A stretch of 41,852 nt of DNA from Solirubrobacterales bacterium (GCA_021323175.1 JAJTCK010000007.1:1-41852); one strand, 5' to 3'; positions 32,579 through 41,276 are shown, counted from the stretch's first letter. The notes: generated from the letters alone by a model not told the origin. Numbers and translations are program-made.

Positions 32579-34234
32579 CTAGTCGGCGCTCTCGCCGGCC
32601 GCCTCGGGCTCGGACAGATCGCGCTTCAGGACCTTACCTGTCGCGTTGCGCGGAAGCTCGTCGAGGAAACTGATTTCGCGCGGGACCTTGTAGCGCGCCA
32701 AGTTCGACTTCACGTGAGCCTTCAGCTCATCCTCGGTCACGTCCGCATCGGCGCTCAGGACCACGAAGGCCCGGAGCCGCTGGCCGAATTCCTCATCTGG
32801 AACACCGAGAGCGGCAGCCTCCGAGACGGCCCCGTGCTCGGCCAGGACGTCCTCGACCTCGCGCGGGAATACGTTCTCGCCTCCCGAGACGATCATCTCG
32901 TCGTCGCGACCGTCGATGAACATGCGTCCGCCCTCGTCGAAGTGGCCGACGTCGCCCGAGCTGACCAGGTCCTCCAGGCGCTCCTTGTCCTCGCCGCCCG
33001 TATAGCCCTCGAAGGCCATCCCGTTGGCCACGAAGATTCGTCCGGTCTCGCCCCTGGGGACGTCCCGGCCCTCCTCGTCGACGATCCGGATGACCGTGCC
33101 CCGCGGCGCGCGGCCGGCCGTGCCGGGGGCGGCGCGCATGTCCTCGGGAGTCGCGATGGTCGCCCAGGCGACCTCGGTCGATCCGTAGAGGTTGTAGAGG
33201 TTGTCTCCGAACTCGTCCATCCACCGCGTGGAGAGCTCGCCCGGCAGCGCGGACCCACTCGCTGCGGTCACCTCGAGAGAGCTGGTGTCATAGCGCCGCT
33301 TCACCTCGTCTGGCAGCTCGAGGATGCGCTGCATCATCACGGGCACGACGACCAGGGTCCTCGCCCGGTGCTGTGCGATGGCCCGCAGCGTGTCCTCGGG
33401 GTCGAAGCGGCGCTGCAGCACCATGGTCGCGCCGAGCGACAGCCCAAGGACGAAGTGGCTGAACCCCCACGAGTGGAACAGCGGCGCGGCGATCACCACC
33501 GTCTCGCCCGAACGCCGGGGGATCTTGGAGAGGAAGCTGGCCAGCGGCCCGAGGCCCTCGGGAGCCCCGCGCTGGGCTCCCTTCGGCGTTCCCGTCGTGC
33601 CCGAGGTGAGGATCACGTACCGCGCTCCCTCGTCGGGCGCGGGCAGGTCCGGTGCGCCGTCGTGGCTCGCGATCAGCTCCTCGGCCGTCCGATCGGAGGG
33701 CTCGCCTTCCGCGAAAGCCACGATCCGCTTCATGTCCTCGCCGCCCTCGGCCAGCAGCTCACCGAACTCCTCGTCGTAGATCAGGACTCCGGCCCCCTCC
33801 CGCTCCAGCACCTCGGCGAGCTGGCGCGCGGCGAAGGCCGTGTTCAGGTACAGGCCGACGGCCCCGAGCTTGGCGCAGGCCATCGTCGCCTCGATGAAGT
33901 AGCGGTGGTTCCGGCACATGATCGCCACGCCGTCCCCGGACCCGACGCCGTGCTCCGCCAGCGCGCGCGCCAGCGCATTCGACCGCTGGTGCGTCTCGGC
34001 GAAGGTCAGGGTTCCGATCTCGTCGACGATCGCCAGCTCGTCGGGGCGCGTGAGCGCAGTCGCCGCGGAACCGAGCGCGGGCGAGGTACCCAGGCGGGCG
34101 TAGAGCTGGGCCAGCCGCAGCACCTTGTCCGGGCGCATTCGGCGGATCACGCCAGCCCGCTCGAGCACGCCGATCGCCCAGACGGTGTCGCTCGCCTGGG
34201 CACGGACGCGGGAGCCGATCTGGTCCAGGAGCAT
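32579..34234 (-). CDS. AMP-dependent acyl-CoA synthetase (fatty-acid CoA ligase)
   Basis: Adenylate-forming enzyme of 551 residues. P-loop-like YVILTSGTTGTPKG (about 220), NLYGSTEVAWATIA, then SGDVGHFDEGGRMFIDGRDDEMIVSGGENVFPREVE (split over the hinge) and the catalytic Lys in GKVLKRDL near the C-terminus. It activates a carboxylic acid, probably a fatty acid, to its CoA ester. ATG at 34234 is chosen: it follows the ispF stop by 20 nt, and upstream in-frame codons lie within ispF. TAAGCT 8 nt before the ATG could give an internal leaderless transcript. Confidence 0.92.
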   Translation of the reverse strand: MLLDQIGSRVRAQASDTVWAIGVLERAGVIRRMRPDKVLRLAQLYARLGTSPALGSAATALTRPDELAIVDEIGTLTFAETHQRSNALARALAEHGVGSGDGVAIMCRNHRYFIEATMACAKLGAVGLYLNTAFAARQLAEVLEREGAGVLIYDEEFGELLAEGGEDMKRIVAFAEGEPSDRTAEELIASHDGAPDLPAPDEGARYVILTSGTTGTPKGAQRGAPEGLGPLASFLSKIPRRSGETVVIAAPLFHSWGFSHFVLGLSLGATMVLQRRFDPEDTLRAIAQHRARTLVVVPVMMQRILELPDEVKRRYDTSSLEVTAASGSALPGELSTRWMDEFGDNLYNLYGSTEVAWATIATPEDMRAAPGTAGRAPRGTVIRIVDEEGRDVPRGETGRIFVANGMAFEGYTGGEDKERLEDLVSSGDVGHFDEGGRMFIDGRDDEMIVSGGENVFPREVEDVLAEHGAVSEAAALGVPDEEFGQRLRAFVVLSADADVTEDELKAHVKSNLARYKVPREISFLDELPRNATGKVLKRDLSEPEAAGESAD

Positions 34235-34254
34235 CCGAGTGGAGCTTAGGCGGG

Positions 34255-34716
34255 TCAGCCGGTTTCCACCGTCACCACGGCCATACACGCGATTCCCTCG
34301 CCGCGGCCGATGGCCCCCATGCCCTCGTTGGTCGTCGCCTTGACGCTGACTGGCGCCGCGAGCACCTCGGTCAGCGTCGCCTCCATACGGGCGCGATGGG
34401 GCGCCAGCTTCGGGTCCTCGCAGACGACCGTGGCATCCACCCCGGTCGGCCTCCCGGGAAGGCGCCCCAGCACCACCCGTAGCATGTCGAGGGAGTCCGC
34501 ATCCCGCCACTGCTCCTCGGCGGGCGGGAACAGCGTTCCCAAATCGCCGAGGGCGCACGATCCGAGCAGGGCGTCCATGACCGCGTGGGTGAGGACGTCC
34601 GCGTCCGAGTGTCCCTGCAGTCCGCGATCGTGCTCGATCTCGACGCCGCCCAGGATCAGGGACTCGCCCTCGACCATGCGGTGCGAGTCGTACCCGATGC
34701 CGACTCGCGTGGCCAC
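34255..34716 (-). CDS. ispF: 2-C-methyl-D-erythritol 2,4-cyclodiphosphate synthase
   Basis: MEP-pathway enzyme of 153 residues that cyclises CDP-methylerythritol 2-phosphate. Zinc ligands Asp10 and His12 in GYDSHRM and His44 in VLTHAVMDALLG are present. LGDLGTLFP and the closing block KATTNEGMGAIGRGEGIACMA are characteristic. GTG start abuts the TAG of the PHP gene with no gap, so the two are coupled. ispD lies about 2.7 kb away in a different operon rather than adjacent. Confidence 0.96.
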   Translation of the reverse strand: MATRVGIGYDSHRMVEGESLILGGVEIEHDRGLQGHSDADVLTHAVMDALLGSCALGDLGTLFPPAEEQWRDADSLDMLRVVLGRLPGRPTGVDATVVCEDPKLAPHRARMEATLTEVLAAPVSVKATTNEGMGAIGRGEGIACMAVVTVETG

Positions 34717-35592
34717 CTAGGCCGCCTCGCCCGAGGACCCTGTCGCTTCGCCCCTCCGCTCCGACGCGGGGCCGAGCGGCTCCAGCCGCCTCTCCCGGCC
34801 CTCGAACACGCAGATCCTCTCGACGCCCAGCCCCTCCAGGAACTCGATGGCCCGGTCATATCCGAACCCCACCTGGCCCGGCGCGTGTGCATCGGAGGAG
34901 AGCGCGAACGACGCACCCGCCTCGACGCACATCTCGGCGAAGGCCCGGGATGGGTAGATCTCTTCCACGTGCTTTCTGAGCCCCGCCGTCGAGACCTCGA
35001 CCGCGATCCCGGTGTCGGCGATCGCCTCGACGGCCGGCTCGTAATACGTCCCGGGGTCCCTCTCGGGAAGCGGTCGTGCGTCGCCCCAGAGCTTCACCAA
35101 GTCGGGATGGGCCAGGATGTCGAACAGCCCCGAACGCGCCGCCTGCGCGATCCACTCGAAGTATGTGCGCCAGAGCTCGTCCGGGTCCGAGATCCGTTCC
35201 CAGACGTCGTAGCGGGTGTCGTCCACGGCGCCGGCCTCCCCGAGGAAGTGCACGGAGCCGAGGACGTAATCGAAGCTCCGTGCATCGAGCAGAGCGGCGA
35301 GCCTGTCCTCGGCGCCGGGCACGAAGTCGGCCTCCAACCCGAGCTTCAGCGGGGTGGTGCGCACGAACTCGCAGTAGGCGTCCAGGTCGTCGCGGGCCTG
35401 GGTCCGCCAGAACGGGTTGCTCCAGTACTCCAATGCCTGGCGGAAGCGGTAGACGTGCTCGGAGGCGCCCAGCTCGCCGATGCCCGCGCTCTCGGCCGCG
35501 GCCAGATACTCGGCGACGTTCTCCTCGGTGAAGTGTTCCTCGGCCGTGCCGACGTCGTCGGGCCGTAGGTGGAGGTGGTAATCGGTCAGCAC
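34717..35592 (-). CDS. PHP-domain phosphatase (histidinol-phosphatase-like)
   Basis: PHP-family metal hydrolase of 291 residues. Metal motifs are in order: DYHLH (5-8), SEHV, GLEADF, GSVHFL, LAHPDLVKLWG and SSDAHAPGQVG. The overall pattern matches HisK-type histidinol-phosphatases, though no his genes are nearby. The C-terminal 35 residues are charged and low in complexity. GTG start with TAGCCT exactly 6 nt upstream (leaderless). First gene of the PHP-ispF-acyl-CoA synthetase operon. Confidence 0.88.
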   Translation of the reverse strand: MLTDYHLHLRPDDVGTAEEHFTEENVAEYLAAAESAGIGELGASEHVYRFRQALEYWSNPFWRTQARDDLDAYCEFVRTTPLKLGLEADFVPGAEDRLAALLDARSFDYVLGSVHFLGEAGAVDDTRYDVWERISDPDELWRTYFEWIAQAARSGLFDILAHPDLVKLWGDARPLPERDPGTYYEPAVEAIADTGIAVEVSTAGLRKHVEEIYPSRAFAEMCVEAGASFALSSDAHAPGQVGFGYDRAIEFLEGLGVERICVFEGRERRLEPLGPASERRGEATGSSGEAA

Positions 35593-35598
35593 GTGGCC

Positions 35599-35637
35599 AG
35601 GCTAGTCGATGAGTGCGGAGGCCCCGGGGGCTAGGCT
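35599..35637. promoter_or_regulatory. Divergent leaderless promoters of PHP and DUF389 genes
   Basis: In a 51-nt intergenic region, TAGCCT (35599-35604, minus) lies 6 nt before the PHP GTG and TAGGCT (35632-35637, plus) lies 6 nt before the DUF389 ATG. Neither gene has a Shine-Dalgarno. The two -10 boxes are only 27 nt apart, so the -35 regions overlap and the promoters may compete. Confidence 0.6.
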
Positions 35638-35643
35638 GACGCC

Positions 35644-36654
35644 ATGGTCCACCTGCGGATCGTCGTGCCCAGCCACGACGCCCAGCACGTTCTCGACCTG
35701 CTCCAGGCGACGCCGTCGGCGTCCAACCTCATCTATCTGGAGCGGGCGGCCCACAAGCCCGAGGGCGACGTGATCCTGGTGGATGTCGCGCGTGAGGACG
35801 CCAGCGTGATCGTCGGCGACCTGAAGGAGTTCGGGATCGAGCGCGACGGATCGATCGCGATGGAGGACGTGGACTCCCTGATCTCCGACGCCGCTGTGAG
35901 GGCCGAGAAGGCGGCCGTCGGGATGCCCTCGGACGCGGTCGTCTGGGAGGAGGTCGAGGCGCGCACCTCGGAGAACATCGAGCTCTCGGCGAGCTTCCTG
36001 ATGTTCATGATGCTCGCCTGCCTGATCGCGTCGGTCGGGATCATGCTGGACTCGCCGATCCTGATCATCGGGGCGATGGTCGTGGGCCCCGAGTTCGGGC
36101 CGATCGCCGGCTTCTGCGTGGCAGCCGTGCAGCGCCGCCCCGATCTTGCCAAGCGCTCGCTGCTGCCCCTGGTGGTCGGATTTCCGATCGGGATCGCGGC
36201 CGCATATCTGTTCACGCTCGGGGTCAAGGCCGTGGGTCTGACGCCGGAGGGCTTCTCCGCCTCGGTCCATCCGAACACGGACTTCATCTCCCACCCGGAC
36301 GCGTTCTCGTTCCTCGTGGCGCTCTTCGCGGGCGCGGCCGGGGTGTTGTCGCTGACCAACGCGAAGTCGGGGGCCCTGGTCGGAGTGCTGATCTCCGTCA
36401 CGACGATTCCCGCCGCCGCCAATATCGCCGTCGCCGCCGCCTACCTGGACCGGGACGAGTGGCTCGGCGCCCAGGCCCAGCTCGCCGTCAACCTCCTGGC
36501 GATCTGCGTGGCGGGGATCATCACGCTCTTCATCCAGCGCAAGCTCTACCAGCGGCGCCGGCGAGCCCATCTCCACGACCGGGCCCGTGAGGCGGCCGGC
36601 CTGCCCGTGGGACACAGCCGCCGCGAACGGAGCGCGGACGCAAGGACCCTGTGA
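35644..36654 (+). CDS. DUF389 domain membrane protein
   Basis: Protein of 336 residues. Residues about 1-110 form a soluble N-terminal domain (LRIVVPSHDAQHVLDLLQ). Five to six membrane helices follow, with the DUF389 core ENIELSASFLMFMMLACLIASVGIMLDSPILIIGAMVVGPEFGPI (split across helices 1 and 2) and a later LVGVLISVTTIPAAANIAVA. The tail is basic. Function of DUF389 is unknown. Leaderless start after TAGGCT. Confidence 0.9.
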   Translation: MVHLRIVVPSHDAQHVLDLLQATPSASNLIYLERAAHKPEGDVILVDVAREDASVIVGDLKEFGIERDGSIAMEDVDSLISDAAVRAEKAAVGMPSDAVVWEEVEARTSENIELSASFLMFMMLACLIASVGIMLDSPILIIGAMVVGPEFGPIAGFCVAAVQRRPDLAKRSLLPLVVGFPIGIAAAYLFTLGVKAVGLTPEGFSASVHPNTDFISHPDAFSFLVALFAGAAGVLSLTNAKSGALVGVLISVTTIPAAANIAVAAAYLDRDEWLGAQAQLAVNLLAICVAGIITLFIQRKLYQRRRRAHLHDRAREAAGLPVGHSRRERSADARTL

Positions 36655-36720
36655 CGCGATGGGCCGCCGGCACCGAGCGAAACGTGTTTGACGCGCGGAG
36701 GGACGGGCAACCGGGGTGTG

Positions 36721-37296
36721 ATGCGAGTCCACTTCGAGAGTGACACCCTGAGCGCGATCGGGCGCGCGTGGCATGACGTCGGCGTGGGGACCATCGTCGG
36801 CGCGAACCTGTTCGCACAGGTAGGCTGGCACCCGGCGCTAAGCGAGGTCAGCGACGAGCGAGAGCGCGGCAAGGTGACCAACAAGGCCTGGCGCCGCTAC
36901 GGCGCCGTCAACGCGGTCGCCCTGACCGGCATCCTCGCCGGCTGGCTCGGCGCGCGCGCCCACGAGGCGAAGCCGGACAAGCTCACATCCCGGGAGCGCC
37001 GCATCGCCCTCGGCAAGGACGTGCTGACCGGGGCCGTCGCCGCGACCGGCATCGCAGCCGGGGTGACCGGCATGCGCTTCAACGAGATGGCCGAAGACGG
37101 CGCCGTCCCCCTGAGCGACGGCGACCACCCGAGCGGGCGGGCCAACGAGAAGCAGGCCCGGACCAAGCGCACCCTCAACTTCCTCGGCAAGGCCAACCTC
37201 GCCTCGGCCCTGTCCCTCGGGCTGCTCCAGGCCGGCATGGCCCAGGTGAACTACCGCCGCCCGCCGCTGAAGCGCGTCCTGCGCCGCACCTTCTAG
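36721..37296 (+). CDS. Hypothetical membrane protein, 191 aa
   Basis: Three or four moderately hydrophobic segments (about 14-30, 60-78, 100-122, 160-178) alternate with charged loops. The paired GILAGWLGARAHEAKPDK and GIAAGVTGMRFNEMAEDG segments look like an internal duplication. ATG at 36721 fits the start of the first predicted domain better than an upstream GTG. The family is not recognised. Followed by 74 nt with no gene before convergent ispD; that gap holds an 11-bp direct repeat (AGGTCGTGCCG) and nothing else I can name. Confidence 0.75.
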   Translation: MRVHFESDTLSAIGRAWHDVGVGTIVGANLFAQVGWHPALSEVSDERERGKVTNKAWRRYGAVNAVALTGILAGWLGARAHEAKPDKLTSRERRIALGKDVLTGAVAATGIAAGVTGMRFNEMAEDGAVPLSDGDHPSGRANEKQARTKRTLNFLGKANLASALSLGLLQAGMAQVNYRRPPLKRVLRRTF

Positions 37297-37370
37297 TCGC
37301 CGCTGCAGACGCCGCTGCACGTTGCGGCAGGTCGTGCCGGCTGTAGGGCCGACAAGGTCGTGCCGCTTGC

Positions 37371-38039
37371 TCAGTCGCGCTCGGCCAGCAGCATCTGCGC
37401 GACGCGCAGGTCCAGCGGGGTCGTCACCTTCAGGTTCTCCGTCGAGGCCTCGTGGATCAGGACGTCTCCCCCTTCCCGCTCGATCAGCATCGCGTCGTCG
37501 GTGACCCCCGAGAGGTCGCCGTCGTGGGCCGCGATGGCATCACGCAGGGACTCCGTCCGGAAAGCCTGGGGGGTCTGGACCGCCCACAGTCGCGAGCGCT
37601 CGGGAGTGCGAAGGACCTTGCGGGCGCCCGAGGCCTCCTTGATGGTGTCGGACACGGGAGCGGCAGCGATCACCGAGGCGATGTCGGGGTCGGCGGCCAG
37701 CCGCTGTACCACCCGGTCCATCAATGCGGCGCTGGCCAGGGGCCGGGCCGCGTCGTGCACCACCACGTAGTCATGCTCGGCGTGCTCCAGGGCCAGCGCG
37801 ACCGAGTCAGAGCGGTGCTCGCCCCCCGGGACGGCGCGGGCGTCGACGCCGGCCTGGGCCGCGACCTCCTCGGCGCGTCCCTCGGTTCCCGGCGGCGCGG
37901 CGATCACGATCTGCCGGATCGAGTCGGCCGCCGCGGCGGCGACCACCGACCAGGCGAGCATCGGCCGCCCTCCGAGATTGACGTAGGCCTTCGGGCCGCC
38001 GGCTCCGAGTCGCTCCCCGGAGCCGGCGGCCGCGATCAC
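37371..38039 (-). CDS. ispD: 2-C-methyl-D-erythritol 4-phosphate cytidylyltransferase
   Basis: MEP-pathway nucleotidyltransferase of 222 residues from GTG. CTP-binding loop AAAGSGERLGAGGPKAYV near the N-terminus, VVHDAARPL, and the VTDDAMLIEREGG and STENLKVTTPLDL blocks are diagnostic. The GTG at 38039 leaves the first beta strand very short. The reading frame stays open to a CTG at 38063 (PDSTATAV before the GTG codon), overlapping the carD end by 8 nt. That would give a more typical N-terminus, but no ATG, GTG or TTG is available there. Last gene of radA-disA-carD-ispD. Confidence 0.93.
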   Translation of the reverse strand: MIAAAGSGERLGAGGPKAYVNLGGRPMLAWSVVAAAAADSIRQIVIAAPPGTEGRAEEVAAQAGVDARAVPGGEHRSDSVALALEHAEHDYVVVHDAARPLASAALMDRVVQRLAADPDIASVIAAAPVSDTIKEASGARKVLRTPERSRLWAVQTPQAFRTESLRDAIAAHDGDLSGVTDDAMLIEREGGDVLIHEASTENLKVTTPLDLRVAQMLLAERD

Positions 38040-38055
38040 GGCTGTTGCGGTCGAG

Positions 38056-38634
38056 TCAGGCAGTCGCCTCTACCGGCCCGAAGCGCTCCTCGAGCAGCCC
38101 GTCGAGGTAGTTCTCGGCGCCGTCCTCGTCCTTGTCGAGCGCGTACATGAACTCCGACGCCAGGATCTTCTTGGCGCGGGTGTACATCTGCTTCTCCCCC
38201 GTCGAGAGTCCCTTCTCCATCTCCCGGATGGCGAGGTTCCGCACCACCTCGGCGAGCTCGTAGACGTCTCCCGTCTTGATCTTCTCGCGGTTGTGCTTGA
38301 ACCGGCGATTCCAGTTCTTCGGCATCTCGGAGACCTCGTCGGTGAGGACCCCAATGACCTTCTTCACCTGCTCCTCGTCGATCACCGTGCGCAGGCCCGC
38401 CCGGTGCGCGTTCTCGCACGGAACCATCACGGTCATGTTGTTGTGCAGGATGTTGATCGTCAGGTAGTCACGCTTCTCGCCCATCAGGTCCTTGGTCTCC
38501 TTCTTCAAGACCACGCCTGCGCCGTGATGGGGATAGACAACGTTGTCACCGACCTCGAAGTTGCAGACTGCCGCCTCGAGCTCGAGATCGGATACGGCCG
38601 CCTCGTCGATTACCTCCTCCGTCAGTTCCGAAAT
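38056..38634 (-). CDS. carD: CarD/CdnL-type transcription regulator with apparent ATT start
   Basis: RNA polymerase-binding global regulator of about 192 residues. The RID/Tudor-like domain needs NFEVGDNVVYPHHGAGVV; the DNA-binding helical domain follows with PKNWNRRFKHNREKIKTGD and GLSTGEKQMYTRAKKILASEF. The first ATG/GTG/TTG in frame is a GTG at 38514 inside the Tudor strand, which would destroy the domain. Upstream the frame continues to ATT at 38634, preceded by AAAGGAG with a perfect 6-nt spacing. No ATG, GTG or TTG occurs in frame between the disA stop and that GTG. ATT is therefore the best start; CTG at 38625 is an alternative. In operon after disA. Confidence 0.9.
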   Translation of the reverse strand: MSELTEEVIDEAAVSDLELEAAVCNFEVGDNVVYPHHGAGVVLKKETKDLMGEKRDYLTINILHNNMTVMVPCENAHRAGLRTVIDEEQVKKVIGVLTDEVSEMPKNWNRRFKHNREKIKTGDVYELAEVVRNLAIREMEKGLSTGEKQMYTRAKKILASEFMYALDKDEDGAENYLDGLLEERFGPVEATA

Positions 38635-38671
38635 TGGTCTCTCCTTTCGTAGCTCAGCTGACAGATGCCCG

Positions 38672-39787
38672 TCAGCTCTGCAAGTAGCGGTCGATGGGAT
38701 CGATCTCCTGAAGCCTGCGGACGCCCTCGCGGATGTCCTTGGCGCGCATCGCGCCCACGCCCTCCACGGCTTCCAGGTCCTCGTCGCTCGCGGCGAGAAT
38801 CTCGTCGAGCCCTCCGAACTCGTGGATGATCCGCTGAACTACCAGCTTCGGCAGCCGCGGAATCCGTCCCAGTACGCGGTAGCCGCGTGGGGACACGGGG
38901 AAGTCGAGCGTCGAGACCTTGCGGTCGTAGCCGAGCAGCTCGGCGAGGCGACCGAAGTCGAGCAGGTCCTGGTGCGGCAGGCGTGCGATCTGGCTCAGCG
39001 TCGTGGCCAGGTTCTCCTCGGTGTCCTCCACGTTGTAGTCGCGGATCAGCGCGGCCTTGTCGGCCGCCACGCCGACCATGGTCTCCTCGAGCTGCATCTC
39101 GATCAGGCGGCCCTCGGTGCCCAGCTCGACGATGTAGCGCTCGACCTCGACGGCCATCCGCGTCACCAGCTCCGCCCGCTGCAGCACCGAGAGAGCGTCG
39201 TAGAGGACTGAGCCGCCCTCGAACTCCAGTCGTGTGAGCCTCGAGGAGACGGCGTCCAGGCGTACCCGGTACTTGTCGAGCGTCGCGAGCCCCTGGTTGG
39301 CCTTGGCCAAAACCGCGGGGATGTCCTGGAGGATGTACTTCATCCCGCCCAGATAGAGCGAGACGACGTCGCGCCGCTCCGAGATCGCCACGACGAGGGC
39401 GTCGGTCTGCTTCGAGACCCGCTCGGCCGTGCGGTGCCTGGTTCCCGTCTCGGACGAGAGGATCGTCGGATCCGGCATCAGCTGGACGTTGGCGCCGACG
39501 ATCTTCGTCGCCTGCTGGTTCAGGACGATCGCGCCGTCCATTTTGGCCACCTGATAGAGCAGCGCCGGCGTGTAGTCCACGTCGAGCGTGATCCCGCCGG
39601 AGAACATGAACGACACCTCCTCGGGATCGGCGATCACGATCAGGCCACCGGTCCGTGAGTGGACGATGTTGTCGATGCCCTCCCGCAGCGCGGTCCCCGG
39701 GGCGACGATGTCGAGGGCCCTCAGGAGCCGAGGATCCTGCCGCGCCTCAAGCTCTTGAAGGTCGTCACCGGAGAGCTCGGACGCCAT
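38672..39787 (-). CDS. disA: DNA integrity scanning diadenylate cyclase DisA
   Basis: Makes c-di-AMP from two ATP and scans DNA. N-terminal DAC domain with DGA (84-86) and RHRTAER (117-123), both intact. A helical spine follows, then a C-terminal HhH DNA-binding domain (about 305-360, FGGLDEILAASDEDLEAVEGVG split over the hairpin). Length of 371 residues is normal. It lies 75 nt downstream of radA, a neighbour known to restrain DisA in Bacillus, and 37 nt upstream of carD. The c-di-AMP riboswitch at 2074-2200 is a plausible local target of its product. Confidence 0.97.
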   Translation of the reverse strand: MASELSGDDLQELEARQDPRLLRALDIVAPGTALREGIDNIVHSRTGGLIVIADPEEVSFMFSGGITLDVDYTPALLYQVAKMDGAIVLNQQATKIVGANVQLMPDPTILSSETGTRHRTAERVSKQTDALVVAISERRDVVSLYLGGMKYILQDIPAVLAKANQGLATLDKYRVRLDAVSSRLTRLEFEGGSVLYDALSVLQRAELVTRMAVEVERYIVELGTEGRLIEMQLEETMVGVAADKAALIRDYNVEDTEENLATTLSQIARLPHQDLLDFGRLAELLGYDRKVSTLDFPVSPRGYRVLGRIPRLPKLVVQRIIHEFGGLDEILAASDEDLEAVEGVGAMRAKDIREGVRRLQEIDPIDRYLQS

Positions 39788-39862
39788 GCGAATGATGAAA
39801 GCAGATCGCTCTGGTCCACGATTTGCGGGGATATCCGTGTGGAAAGCTCGGAAAAGCTCTTG

Positions 39863-41263
39863 TCAAGCGGCGGAGCGCAACCGGCGCTTCGCGCCGGCGG
39901 CCCGCAGGGCGGCGGCGATGGTGTCCACCGTCTCCAGTCCCCTCGGCCTGCCCTCCGCCGGCGTCGGCGCCAGCACCCGGTCCAGCCCGAACTTCTTGGC
40001 CTCGGCAAGCCGCCGGTCGGCGTGGGCTACATAGCGCAGCTCTCCGGTCAGGCCGACCTCGCCGAAGCAGGCGATCGGCTTCGCGCCGGCTCCGCCGCTC
40101 TGCGCGGTCCCGCCGGTGTCGAGCGCCGTCCCTGAGTTCGCCGATGCGACCGCCAGGGCGATCGCGAGGTCGGCGCCGGGCTCGTCCACCCGGACGCCGC
40201 CGGCGACGTTCACGAACACGTCGGCGCCCGAGAGGTTGATGCCGCCGTGACGCGCGAGCACCGCCAAGACAAGCGCCAGTCGGTTGCGGTCCACCCCGGT
40301 CGCGGTGCGGCGCGGCGGGACCACTTCGGTGGGGGCGACGAGCGCCTGCACCTCGACCAGCAGCGGCCGGGTCCCCTCCATCGCGCACAGCACGACCGAC
40401 CCGGCCGCGGGATGAGCCTCGCCCACGAACCGGGCGGATGCGTCCGCCACCTCGACCAGGCCGCCCTCCCGCATCTCGAAGACCCCGACCTCGCTGGTGG
40501 CGCCGAAGCGGTTCTTGAGCGCACGCACGGTCCGGAAGGTCCGCTCGCGCTCGCCCTCGAAATGCAGCACGCAGTCCACCAGGTGCTCAAGCGCCCGCGG
40601 TCCGGCGAGCGAGCCCTGCTTGGTCACGTGGCCGACCAGGATCATCGTCACGTCGAGCCGCTTGGCTGCGTCGAGCAGCGCGCCGGTGCCCTGCTTGACC
40701 GCCGCGACGCTGCCCGGAGCCGCATCCCCGACCGCGAGGGTCTGAACCGAGTCGATCACGCAGACGGCCGGGCGCTCGGCTTCGACCGTCGCCAGCACCA
40801 CGTCGAGCGACGACTCGGCCATCACCGGTACGTCGAGCGCGGCCTCGCCCAGACGCTCGGCGCGCGAGCGAACCTGGGCCGGAGACTCCTCGCCCGAGAC
40901 ATAGAGGGTGCCGGCACCCGCCGCGCCGACGTTCGCGAGCGCCATGCCGGCGATCGTGCTCTTCCCGATCCCGGGGGAGCCGCCGAGCAGCACCAGGGAG
41001 CCGGGTACCAACCCGCCTCCGAGCACGCGGTCGAACTCCCCGATCCCCGTCCTGATGCGACCCGCGCTCTCAGTCGAGACCTCTCGAAGGGGAACCGGCT
41101 TGCCCGCCGCTGCCCGGGAAGCGCCTTTGCGGCCGGACGCCGTCGCCGCCGTCGCCGCGGCCTCGAGCGTGTTCCACGCGCCGCAGGCTGGGCACTGCCC
41201 CGTCCAGGCGAGCGCGGTCTTGCCGCAGTCCGTGCATGCGTATCCCGCTGATCCCTTCGCCAC
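39863..41263 (-). CDS. radA: DNA repair protein RadA
   Basis: RecA-like branch-migration ATPase of 466 residues. Zinc finger Cys10, Cys13, Cys24, Cys27. Walker A GSPGIGKST (95-103), Walker B in CVIDSVQTL. RadA-specific KNRFG at about 250-254. C-terminal Lon-like domain with VDEPGADLAIALAVASA and FGEVGLTGELR. GTG start without Shine-Dalgarno; TACAGT (41271-41276) lies 7 nt upstream. First gene of the radA-disA-carD-ispD set. Confidence 0.97.
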   Translation of the reverse strand: MAKGSAGYACTDCGKTALAWTGQCPACGAWNTLEAAATAATASGRKGASRAAAGKPVPLREVSTESAGRIRTGIGEFDRVLGGGLVPGSLVLLGGSPGIGKSTIAGMALANVGAAGAGTLYVSGEESPAQVRSRAERLGEAALDVPVMAESSLDVVLATVEAERPAVCVIDSVQTLAVGDAAPGSVAAVKQGTGALLDAAKRLDVTMILVGHVTKQGSLAGPRALEHLVDCVLHFEGERERTFRTVRALKNRFGATSEVGVFEMREGGLVEVADASARFVGEAHPAAGSVVLCAMEGTRPLLVEVQALVAPTEVVPPRRTATGVDRNRLALVLAVLARHGGINLSGADVFVNVAGGVRVDEPGADLAIALAVASANSGTALDTGGTAQSGGAGAKPIACFGEVGLTGELRYVAHADRRLAEAKKFGLDRVLAPTPAEGRPRGLETVDTIAAALRAAGAKRRLRSAA

Positions 41264-41270
41264 GGGGCCG

Positions 41271-41276
41271 ACTGTA
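41271..41276 (-). promoter_or_regulatory. -10 box (TACAGT) upstream of radA
   Basis: TACAGT, 7 nt, then the GTG at 41263. Predicts a leader of 0-1 nt and marks the likely head of the radA operon. Confidence 0.5.

Noticed and set aside
31452-32582. Plus-strand ORFs (376 and 365 aa) opposite the coiled-coil gene
   Set aside because: Mirror images of Ala/Glu/Arg codons (giving Leu/Gly/Arg and Ser/Ala/Arg). The minus frame shows a regular heptad pattern and normal start.
35602-36831. Minus-strand ORF (409 aa) opposite DUF389
   Set aside because: Shadow frame rich in His, Arg, Asp and Gln; the plus strand encodes clear membrane helices.
37330-37370. 11-bp direct repeat AGGTCGTGCCG between two convergent genes
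   Set aside because: Two copies only, no palindrome, no start codon downstream. Could be chance in GC-rich DNA.
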